A stretch of 64,000 nucleotides of DNA from assembly GCA_020809705.1 (NCBI GenBank), contig CP085827.1, forward strand, positions 4,650,001-4,714,000, read 5' to 3'. The notes beneath the pieces are model-generated. The model made no database searches and had not been told where the DNA came from. It saw only the letters and a program-made list of their open reading frames with translations. This DNA is from Calonectria ilicicola (taxonomy: Eukaryota > Ascomycota > Sordariomycetes > Hypocreales > Nectriaceae). Made by a program: the position numbers and the translations under genes. Every line of letters begins with the position of its first letter. Within the stretch, counting starts at the first letter, position 1. Below, one piece after another: positions 52,401 through 63,751 of this stretch.

Positions 52401-53770
52401 TTTGATTATTATTTATAATATAGATTTTATTATTTATTTGTAAGGGTAGTAGTTTAAATTATAATAAAGTTTATAATTATTTTATAATTTTAAATATATT
52501 ATTATTAATTTTAAAATTTTTTATAATTCTAATTTAATAATTATCTTTATTTTTTTTAAAATTTCTTTTTTATTTTTTTAATAAGATTATAATTGCTAAT
52601 ATATTTAATTATTAAGTAAAACTTATAGGCTTTAATATATTCCTTTATTTATTAAAGTATAGATTTATTATATATATTAATTAGCTTTTTTATTATCTTA
52701 ATATTAATTTTTAATAAATTAATAAGACTTTAAATAAAACAATTTAATCTTTTTATATTTAATATATTCTATATAAATAAACTTTTTTTATTTTAATAAA
52801 GTTAATAAACCTTTTAAATTCTTCTTCTTTTATTATTATATATTTTTTAAATTATAATTTTAATATAATTAAGAAAGAGATTTTAATATATAATATAAAA
52901 TAGTTTAATATAATATCTAGGTATTATTTAATTATAGTTTTTATAAAGGAAATATTTAAAAATATAAAATTAATTATATTTTTATATTTATATATTAATT
53001 TATTTAAAGGGCTTATTAAAGAAAAAGAGTTATCTTTTATTTAATTTATAAGCTCCTCTTCTTTTTATTTTTATTCTTTTATTTATTAGGTTAGATAGAA
53101 TATATTAAAGTCCTCTATTATAATATACTTATTTAATATTAGCTATTTAAAGAGAGTATTAAATATATTATTATTTAATTTATAATATATATTTATAATT
53201 ATTATATTATTAAAATTAATTTAAATAATATTTTATATTTTATATAGTTATAACTAATAGTAAATATAAATTAATTTTTTTTAATATAAATTATTATTTT
53301 TAATTTAATATTTTTTTTTAATTTATAATTAGAAAGTATATATTAAAAATAAAATATATTTCAATTTTATTAATATTATTTATAATTATTATTTATAATT
53401 CTTAAAGTAAGATTATATTATATTTTTTTTTATATTTATAAAAATTAATATTATATTATATTAATATTTATTATTTTATATATTTATTTAAAATATATAA
53501 ATTAAATTAACTTTTTATTATATTTATTTTTATTATTATTTTATTATTATATAAATATAATAATATTATTCTTATTTTTATTTACTTTTATTTTATTTAT
53601 CTATCTTCTTTTAAAAGAGAAAATTAAATATAAAAACTCTTATAGTAATAAGGCTTTAAATATAAGGTTTATAGGGGGCTAGATATTAAAGGAAGCTAGG
53701 GGTTTAAAGGTTGGGGAGGATTTAGTTATTAGTTATAGGTTCTTTTAGTTGAAAAGTCTTTTATTTATTT
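49441..53770 (-). mobile_element. RIP-mutated non-LTR retrotransposon (LINE, Tad1/I-like)
   Basis: Minus-strand protein traces survive as mutated motifs. The APE-type endonuclease shows DFN (about 53104-53118, preceding Gly now read as Glu), a block resembling STIDLVF (52941-52980) and a degraded SDH-like end (about 52900-52930). The reverse transcriptase shows LLSYIGKELKR with the following block (about 51940-52080), which corresponds to the LLSxxGKxLER region of fungal Tad1-like LINEs; a possible YVDD remnant is near 51270. All frames are broken. Ends are not determined; the start near 53.77 kb and the end near 49.44 kb are guesses from neighbouring features. Confidence 0.6.
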
Positions 53771-54779
53771 ATTATATTTTATATTTTTTAGCTTTTATAA
53801 GTCTTTTAAGTTTTTTATTTTTATTATATACAGATTATATTAAATAGTTGGTAAAATTAGCTTTATAGAGGTTATTATAGTTAATATATTGAAAAAGTGT
53901 TTAATAAGGGTTATTAGTATTTATATATATAGTCTAATTATATATATTATTTTTATTTATTTAATTATATTTTTTATAAAAATAATAATTTTAATAATTT
54001 AAGGTATTAGTAAATAAATCAAGTTTTTTTAATAAGCTAGTAAAATTAATTAATATTAAATAATTTAAATAAATATTTTAATAATTATAAAAAGAAAATA
54101 ATAATAATCTTTATTAATTTATTTAAATTATTATATTATAAAATATAATAATTAATTAACTTTATTTTAAATTATATAATGATTTTATTATATAATTATT
54201 TATTATTTAATATAATTTTATTATTTATTTTCATAAAAATATGAAAGTAATTTATAATAATATATATATATTATTTTTATATTTTTTTTATTTTATAATT
54301 ATTTATCAATAAATAAATTTTAATAGTATTTTTAAAAATCTTATATTAAATTATAATATTTTTTAAACAAATTATTTATTTTAATTTATACTTTAAAACT
54401 TACAAAATAATATTAAGGTTAAGTTTAAGCTTTAATACAATATAAGATTAGATAGTAAATAGGGCTTTTTTATTTATAAATATTTAAATATTTTTATTTA
54501 TTAATTTAATATAAATATTAATATTAAATTATTAAAATTATTATTAAAATTATTTATATTATTATTAATATTATTTATATTTTACTATTATTTACTTTAC
54601 TTAGCTAATTTTAAGATAGATTAAGATTCTTATTTTTATAAAGTATTTATATTTATAATTATTAATATATATATATATAAATTCTTTAATTATATTATTA
54701 TTACTACCTTTAAAAAATATAAATCTAATAAAAGATATATTATCATTAAAAATAGGATTAAGAATTAATAGATTCTTTA
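53771..54779. other. AT-rich tract without recognisable content
   Basis: I see only A/T-rich, stop-filled sequence here; it could be the 5' part of the LINE or another repeat. Confidence 0.5.
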
Positions 54780-54963
54780 TTCCTAGATTAGTAATTATTA
54801 GCCTTAAGATTAAAGATAGTTATACTTTTATTAGAGTTTTGGTATGTCCTTAGTAAATCTATTAATAGCACTAGCTATGGGACTTAGATGTAGGAGGGAA
54901 GTATGACGTGGTCTCTATGTGAAGGTGCTATATAGCGTGCTAATCACTGCACTATAACGCCAT
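54780..54963 (-). mobile_element. second SINE-like tract with tRNA-like head
   Basis: On the minus strand 54963 to about 54893 reads GGCGTTATAGTGCAGTGATT, then AGCACGC...CACCTTCACATAGAGACC, resembling the D arm, anticodon arm and variable region of a Glu/Val-like tRNA; the B box is decayed (GTCATACTTCCC). It shares CACATAGAGACCA with the tract at 49.3 kb and has the same orientation. A body of intermediate composition follows down to about 54780. Confidence 0.45.
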
Positions 54964-54964
54964 A

Positions 54965-55536
54965 TTTATTACTATAAATATTTATAATAAAACTTTTTTT
55001 ATTAAATTTAATGTTTTAAATATAAATTTATTATATTTTTATATAATATTTTTTATAATTTTATATTTTTTTTAATAAATTTTTAATTATTTATATTAAA
55101 ATTAATAATATAAAATTAAAATATTTAAAATTTATATATAATAAATTTTATTTTTAGTAAATTATAAAATTAATATTATTATTTATATTTAATTTATTTT
55201 TAATAAATTTTAATTAATATTTAATATATAATATAAAAAATATTTATTTATAAAGAATATTATTAATATATTTTTTAATAAATAAATAATTTTAATTATA
55301 AAGAATATAATATTTAAATAATATTATATTAAAAATAATAAAGAATATATATTAGGATTTATAATTTTAATAAAAGAAGTTATTTTAAGTATAATTATTT
55401 AAGTTTTTATAAAGATAATTTTATTATAAAATTAATTATATTTTAATTAGATAAATTATATAATTAAATTTAATTATATTTACTATTATTATAGGTTTAA
55501 AGCTCTTTTTAAATTAAAGTTTATAATTTATTAAAA
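54965..55536 (+). repeat. family A, long plus-strand copy
   Basis: The interior matches the unmutated copy (for example AGGATTTATAATTTTAATAA for its GGGATTCACGGTCTTGGCAA) and the tail ends TTTATTAAAAT at 55536. It is about 570 bp and heavily mutated. The head end is not clear. Confidence 0.55.
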
Positions 55537-56925
55537 TTAATAATATTTTTTATTATTTTAATTATAATTATAAATATCTTAATAAATCTAATAGATCTTA
55601 TTAGTAAATATATTAAAATTCTTTAATATATTTTTATTAAAATTCTTATTTATTATATTATAAAATATTATTATTAATAATTTATTATAATAATATTAAA
55701 TTATATTAAATATTTTAAAATAAATTTTAATTATTTTATATATTATTTTATATATCTTTTATATAGTTATTTTCTTTCTTTTAGGAAAGGAAGATGCTAA
55801 CAAGGTCACAGGACCTAAAGGCACACCTCATAATAGACTTTCACATCGATTGGTACAATCGCCCTTATACTAACTCTAAAGCCTAAAGGTAACACAAGAT
55901 AAAAACCTTAATAAATAGAACTCTTGTATAATAAAAGAAAGAATTTTACTTAAATAAATCTCTCTTAAACAACCCTCTTTTAAATATATACCAAATAGAC
56001 CCTCTCAAAAACACATATATGCATAACTAAGATATTTAAATGATATATTATTTATAAGGGTGATAGCCCTCTAGAAATAAAATCTATAGTTTAATATATT
56101 TATTAAGAAATCTAAATTAATAATATTAAATTAAATATAAAGGATTAAAAATTAAAGAAACTTTAAAAAGAAGTAATAAAGGTATAAAAGTAAGATAATA
56201 TAAAGGATTAGATTAGAATTAAGTTAATTTTTTAAAAATATGAACTTTTTTTAAAAAGGAGAATCTTTTAAATAAGAATAAAATCTTTATTTAAAAGTAA
56301 TAATAAATAATAAAATTAATACTAAGATATTTTAATATATTTAAATATAAAAGATCTTTCTTTAAGGAAAATTAAGAGAGATTTTTAAAGAAAATAAAGA
56401 ATAAGGGTTTTATGTGAATTGATATATTGAATTAAATAGTTATAAATATAGTATAGTGGAAGGAAAAAGGTAGGAAAGGTAGAATAAGAAATACAAATAA
56501 TGGTTCAATCAAATAACTAATAGGATACGAGCAGTGTGATAGGATATGAGCAGTAATATTATTTTATATAAAAGTTCTTTATTAAAAAGAAAATTAATAT
56601 AATGTGTTTTTATTTTATTATTAAATATTATAAATAATACTTTTATATAATTATTTTTTAATATTATAATATATTTATATTTATTTTTAAAAATAATAAT
56701 TTTAATAAATTAAAAATTATAAAACTTATTTATATACTAATTATTATTAATATATATTTTATTTAATTTAATTAATTTCTTTATAATAAAATTTTTTATA
56801 TTTAAAATAAAAAAGGTTTTAATAAAAGAAAAATTATAATATTATTCTTATTTTTTTTAATAATATAAATATAAATATCTTTCTTATTTAATAAAAAAAA
56901 ATAATAATTTAATTTTTTAATAATT
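55537..56925 (+). repeat. family D repeat, interrupted by a BC element
   Basis: The inverted counterpart of 24066-24722, split at 55754/56558 by the BC insertion. Its right side joins a family A head at 56926, as in the other copy. Confidence 0.5.
55755..56557 (+). mobile_element. family BC element, copy 2 (803 bp, mostly unmutated left half)
   Basis: Bounded by ATTATTTTATATA at 55742-55754 and 56558-56570 (extendable to 15 bp); the empty site is visible in family D near 24490. The left end TCTTTTATATAGTTATTTTC and the right end with GATAGGATATGAGCAGT in tandem match copy 1. The left ~300 bp keep CpA (AAGGTCACAGGACC, ACATCGATTGG) and look nearly free of RIP. No ORF. Confidence 0.7.
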
Positions 56926-57028
56926 GTATTTTCACTAAATATTAAATGAAAAAAAAAGTACTTTTAATTACTTAGATAGATACTATCTAGCTCTCCTTTT
57001 TCCTTAACCTTAGAATTTAGCCGCGCAA
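56926..57028 (+). repeat. family A head, cut by Gypsy-2 copy 2
   Basis: TAATTGTATTTTCACT through GATACTATCTAGCTCTCC to CCGCGCAA. The sequence resumes at 62726 on the other side of the Gypsy. Confidence 0.75.
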
Positions 57029-60000
57029 TGTCACAGGTCACATAAGCAGTCATATGTAAAGTCACATGTATACCATATACAGATATAATATTAAAATTAG
57101 ATTTTTAATTTAATATAATAATTTTATTTGAATATAAAAAAAAAACTAAAATTTATAAATAATAATTATTATATAACTTAATATTATTATTAAAATTAAT
57201 TAAATATTTAAATAAATTAATATTTAAAATATAATTTTAAATAAAAAAATTATTTAATTTAAAATTTAATTAAAAATAATTAATTAAAATATTATTTAAA
57301 GCTTTTAATAATTAAAATATATAATAATAAATTTAAAAAAATTTATAATTAAAAAATAAGAAATAAAAAAATATTAAATAAGTTATAAATAATAAAAAAT
57401 ATAAATCTAATTTATATTTATAATAAATATTAAATATTTTTTAATATTAATTAAAAAATTTATATTTATGATAAATTAATTTAAAAAATAAATATAAAAT
57501 AATATTTAAAATAATATTAAAAAATAAATATAAATCTTATATAATTTATTATATAAAAATAATAAATAATAAATATATTATTAAATATATTAAATAATTA
57601 ATATATTTTTTTTAATTTAATTTAAAATATTAAAAATACTTTTAATATTTTATATTAAAAGAATTATATATATAAAGATCTTAAAATTAATTTTAATAAT
57701 TATATAAATAAGATTTAAATTAATAATTAAATTAAAATTAATTATTTATAAAAATATATTAATAAAGAAATTATAATAATTATTAATTCTTAAATTAAAC
57801 TTTTAATAATTAATAATTATAAATTATAAAATAAAATAATAAATAAAATTATAAGAAATTTATAATAAAAGAAATATATTAATAAATTTAATAATTAAAA
57901 TATATATTTTATATACTTTAAAATAAATTAATTAATAAATAAAAAGAAATTAATAAATTAAAATTATATTAATTAGACTTATTATTAAGATTAAGGTTAT
58001 AAATATAATTATAATTATAGCTTTAAGATATATAATTAAGAAGCTTTTATTTAAAATTATAATAATAATTATATATAATTATAATAATAATTATATATAA
58101 TTATAATTAATTTATAATAAAAATTAATAAGGAAATTAATAAATAATATTTTAATTATAATTTTTATTATAATCTTTATAATAAATGTACTTAATATAAT
58201 AAAAATATATAATTAAAAAAATAATTTTAGAAATATTTAATATTATAAATAATAAATTAATTTAATTAATTAAAATATAGAAATATTAATTAAAAAACTT
58301 ATTTTTAATTTAAATTATAATTAAAAATTAATATTATATAAAAATAAAAATAAATTAATTAAAATTATATTATTAAATAATATTTTACTTAAACTTTATT
58401 TATTATTTATTATAATAAACTCTTTTTATTAAAATCTATCTTTTTAATTTATATAATTTAATATTATTTACTTTATTTAAAATTAATAGTTTAATTAATA
58501 ATAACTTAATTATATTTATATTTATTAATAAAAAGAAAGTAATTTAAAAAAATAATTTAATTATTAAATTATTAAAAAAATTAAAATATATTTATTTTAA
58601 TAATAATATAATTTAATTTATAATTTTATATTATTTTATTATTTAATTATATATTGAAAATTATATAAAGATCTTATTTATATTTATTATAAACTTAAAA
58701 AAAAATAATTTAATTATTTTTAATTTATTATAATTAAACTATTATAATCTAAACTATAATTAACTATAAAAATAATTTACTTTTAAATCTAAATATCATT
58801 TATATAAATATTTACTTTAGAGAATATTAAAAATTAATTATAATATACCTTTAGATATTATAATATATATTTAAAACTATAATTATTAAAAGGTCTTTAT
58901 TAATAATAATAATAAAGATAAGATTTTTATAAAATTAATTAAATCTCCTATTAAAGATTAATTAATAAATCTAATAAAGATTAAAATAATTAAAGATTAA
59001 AATAAAAGGTTTAAAAAATATCTATTATTAATTTAATTTTTTATAAATTTATATTATTTAAAATTAAATAAATAATAATTATAAATAAAAAAATTAAAAA
59101 ATAAATTAAATTAAATATTTATATTAAATTTATATAATATTTAAATTATTAAAATAAATCATTTTATATAATTTTATAAATAAAAAAAAATAAAAATAAT
59201 AATAATTTATTTATTAAAATTATAATAATTAATTAAAAAAATTAAATAAATATTTAATAAACTTTTATAAAATTTATTAAAGATTTTATAATTATAAAAA
59301 AATCCTTTTAATAAATTATAATAAATAATTATATAATAAAAGAAGTATATAAAAGCTTTAATTTATATTTTTATATAATTTTTTATAAATAAATTTAAAA
59401 AAAATTATAAAACTTAAAATATTATATTAAAAGATTATTTAAATTAATATAAATAAATTTCTTAATATTAAAATAAATCTTATAATTAGAAAAATTAAAA
59501 AAAAGATTATTATAAAAATTTTATTATTTTTTAAAGTATTTTTTAAAATAAAATATAAATATTTTTTTATTATATAGATTTTAAAATTATAAAATTAAAT
59601 TTATTTTTAAAAAAAAGATATTATATTAAAAAAATCATTTATTTTTATTAAATAAATTTAAATATGTTAAAAAATAAATAAATAAAATATTTATAAAAAG
59701 CTTTATTAAAGAATTATTATTATTTATTATTATATTATTATTATATTATTATTTTTAATAATTAAATTAAATAATAAAATATATATTTATTAAAATTATT
59801 AAAAATTTAATATAATTATTATTAAAAATAAATATTTATTATTTTTAATTTATAAAATATTTAATTTTATTTATAATATAAGATTTTATATTAAATTTAA
59901 TATTATTATTATATTTAATTAAATTTAAATTATAAAAGAATATAAATAAATAATAATATTTATTATTTAATTTAATTTTTATAAAATACTAATAATATTA

Positions 60001-62725
60001 CTTAATTTATATAATATATTAATGATATTTTAAAATTATATTAATTATATTTTTTATAATATATTTAATAAGTATTATATAATTTATTTAAATAATATAT
60101 TTATTTATAATAAAATAAAAGTTAAATATATAAAGTATATATATAAAATAATTAAACATTAAAAAAAGTAAGTTTATAAATTAATATTAAGAAATCTAAA
60201 TTTTATATAATACGAATAAAATATTTTAACCTTATTATATTTATTAATAGTTTTGTTATAAATTTAGAAAAGATTAAAATTATTATTAATTAATAAATAC
60301 TTTTATTAATTAAGTAATTATAATAATTTTTTAAATTTATAAATTTTTATTAAAGATTTATTTAAAATTATTTTTTAATTATTAAATTAATAATATAATT
60401 ATTAAAAAAAGAAAAAAATAAATAAATTAATATTTAAATAAAATATTTTAAATAATTAAAAAAAGAATTTATATAAGTATTTATATTTATTTATTATAAT
60501 TATAAAAAATATATAATAATAAAAATAAATATATTAAATTAGGTATTAAAAAATATATTATTATAATATAATAAGAATAAGAGGCTTTATTTTATTATAT
60601 TCTTCTTTTTAAAATATAATATAATAAAATATAATTATAAAATTTATAATAAAGAACTTCTAAAAAAATAATAATTAAAATTAATAAATTTATTAATAGG
60701 TTTTAAGATTATTATAAATTATAAAAGTTTTTAAATTTTTATAATAATAAAATAATTTAATTAAAAATAATTTAAATAATTTAAATTTTTAATATAATTT
60801 AATTTCTAATTAATATATTGATTAAAAAAAAGATAATACTTTTAAATACCTTTAATTAATTTTTAAAAATAAAATCTATAAATAATAATAATAAATTAAT
60901 AATAAATTAATAATAAATTAATAATAAAAATAATAAAAGTATTATAAAATTAAATAATATAAAAATAATTTAAATAATTATAAAATAAATTAAAATATAA
61001 TAAAATAGAATATAAGATTGTTAAAAGCTTAATTTACTTTTATAATTATATTTTTATATTAAATTATTTTAATTTTTATTATATTATAATATATAAAATA
61101 TATATATTAAGCTTAATACACTATTTAGATTATATTAAAATAATTAATTTTATAAATTATAATTATTAATAATTTAAAATATTATATTTTATTATAAAGT
61201 TTATAAAAAACATTTACTTTATAATTAAATAAAAATATTATATAATATATAATTAAATTTCCTTAAATTATTAAATATATTATTTTATATATAAGTAAAT
61301 ATATTTATAAATTATATTATTAAATTATTAAAATATACTTAAAATAATAAAATCTAATAATATATTTTAATAATAATAAATAAATTAATAAAAATATAAT
61401 ATTTGATATTTATTTTTATATTAAATATAAAAAGATTAATAAAATACTTTATTTAAAATATTTATAAATTATATAATATATTTAATTTTATAATATTAAA
61501 TAAAAAATTAATATTTATCTTTATATTCTAAAACTAATTTAATAAATAATTAGAAATTAAATTATATATTAATTTAATTTTTTATTTAAAAATAAATAAT
61601 TAAATAAATAGAATAATAAAGATATTACCTTTTTTTACTAATTATAAATTTAATCTATAAATTGAAATAAAATTACCTACTTCTTATCTATTAAATCTAA
61701 TAAAATAAAAGTATATTAAAATAAATATTATAATAATATAATTTAAAAAAACTTTAATATAATTTTAAATATTAATAAAATAATTATAAAAATAATATAA
61801 AGATAATATAAATACTTATTATATAAAAATATTTAAATTTAAAACAAATAATCTAATAATAATAAACTTAAAAAATATTATAATAAATTAATTAAAAAAA
61901 ATAAAATAATAAAATTTTAAAAATATTTTAAATATTTATAATAAAAATAATAAAAAATTAATTTATTTAATTAAATAAAAATATTAAAATAAATTTAGGT
62001 AATAATTAAAAATTAATTTAAAAAAATTAAAAAAAATTAAAAAAAGTTAATAAAAAGATTTTATTAAAAATACTTAAATTAATTAAATTTTTTACTGTAA
62101 ATATAAAATATAATCTTAAATATTTAAAATAAATCTTTTAAAATAAATAAAATAATAAATTTATTGAAATAAAATATAATAAATATAATAATAAAATTAA
62201 ATATTTAAAATGAAGAATAAATTTATTTAATAAATTAAAAACTAATATAAATAATAAAGATTATTAAAGAAATTAAAATATATAAATTATATATTCTAAT
62301 TATAAGTTTAAAAGAAAATAGCTGCAATTTAAAGAATTAAATAAATTTAAAAAAGAGAATACTATTATAAATTATATAAGCAATTCTATATAAAATCATA
62401 TATATACCATATATACAGGGTTGTGATTTTAGTTTGTAGTTTTAGTTTTAGTTAATTAATTTAATTGTAGTTTTAATTAATTAAAAGCTATATTATAGTT
62501 TTGGTTAGCTAATTAACTAACTACATTGTAATTTTAATTAACTAAAAACTATAGCTTGTAGTTTGTAGTTTAGTTATAGTTTTTTTTTTTTAGTTTTAGT
62601 TAACTAAATCATAACCCTGCATATATATATATAATATTAATATTAGCTAACCATAGTAAGAGCCTTCTACCCTCTTTATCACATAACATAGTTATTATGC
62701 CTACCCCTAGCCTTGTCTTATAATA
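57029..62725 (+). mobile_element. Ty3/Gypsy 'Gypsy-2', copy 2, 5697 bp, with a partly deleted 5' LTR
   Basis: Inserted in the family A head/interior junction with duplication CGCAA (57024-57028 and 62726-62730). It starts TGTCACAGGTCACATAAG. After about 65 bp the 5' LTR jumps to sequence equivalent to about 36015 of copy 1, so roughly 550 bp (rest of LTR plus leader) are missing. The RT YxDD block is legible at 60085-60096. The 3' LTR (about 62360-62725) is enlarged by a hAT MITE. It is more completely mutated than copy 1, with almost no C or G inside. Confidence 0.85.
62416..62619 (+). mobile_element. hAT MITE (204 bp) inside a Gypsy-2 LTR
   Basis: Begins CAGGGTTGTGATTTTAG and ends ATAACCCTG, with an 8-bp duplication CATATATA on each side (62408-62415 and 62620-62627). 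The terminal 30 bp match the 3' terminus of the hAT element at 42857, so that family or a close relative mobilised it. The interior is built of TTAGTTAACTAA-like subterminal repeats. No coding capacity. Confidence 0.88.
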
Positions 62726-63171
62726 CGCAAGGTCCATTTATTACCTCCCTTAATCTTTATAAATAAACCTTACTTCTTTTTAAATCTTATTTATTTAATT
62801 CTTATACTTATTATTAATAATATTTATTATAAAGCTTTTTTTTTAATTTAAATTTATTATATTTTTATATTATTTTTTTTAAAATTTATTTTTTTTTAAT
62901 AAATTTTTAATTATTTATATTAAATTTATTAATAAAAATATAAAATATTTAAAATTTATATATAATAAATTTTATTTTTTAATAAATTATAAAATTAATT
63001 TTAAAATTTATATTTAATTTATTTTTAATAAATTTTAATTAATATATAATATATAATATAAAAGATAATTATATATAAAAAATATTATTAATATATTTTT
63101 TAATAAATAAATAATTTTAATTATAAAAAATATAATATTTAAATAATATTATATTAAAAATAATAAAAACA
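62726..63171 (+). repeat. family A interior continuing after Gypsy-2 copy 2
   Basis: Starts CGCAAGGTCCATTTATTACC, matching CGCAAGGTCCATTCATCGCC at 18062 of the unmutated copy, and runs on through interior sequence until cut by a BC element at 63172. This and 56926-57028 once formed one family A copy. Confidence 0.7.
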
Positions 63172-63751
63172 CTGCTTATATCCTATTACACTAATTATAT
63201 CCCATTAATTAATTAAACTATTATTTATATTTCTTATTCTAATATATAACCTTTCTTACCCTTTTTCTTTCTTTTTCTTTTATTATTATATCCTTATAAC
63301 CCTTCTATTTAATATATTAATCTATTTATAGCCTTCTTTATTTAATTTATTTAAAAATTACTTTTACTTATTATTTAAAAAAATCTTTTATATTTAAATA
63401 TTTTAAAATACTTTAATATTAATTTTATTATTTATTATTACTTTAAATAAAAATTTTATTATTTTTAAATATATTTTTAAAAAGAAAATTATATTTTTAA
63501 AAAATTAATTTAATTTTAATTTTATTTTTTATATCATTTTATTATTGAATTTTTTAATTTTTTTTAAATTTTAATAAATATTTTTATTTATTTATATTTA
63601 AATTAATATTATTAATTTAAATCTTTTAATAAATATATTAAGCTATAAATTTGGTTTTTAAAGGGTTATTATTAATATAGATAATGTATTATTTAATTGT
63701 AAATATCTTGGCTATATATATATGTGTTTAAGGGTGTGTGTTTAAGGGTTT
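63172..63751 (-). mobile_element. family BC element, copy 3 (partial)
   Basis: Minus orientation: the tandem-repeat end comes first (CACTGCTTATATCCTATTAC at 63172) and the other end is cut at 63751 by a Gypsy-1 family LTR. The stretch 63690-63750 matches the complement of 22080-22130 and 55990-56040. Confidence 0.6.

Noticed and set aside
63725..63750. TTTAAGGG-type repeats resembling telomere repeats
   Set aside because: Only two units, part of the family BC element and not TTAGGG arrays; no sign of a chromosome end.
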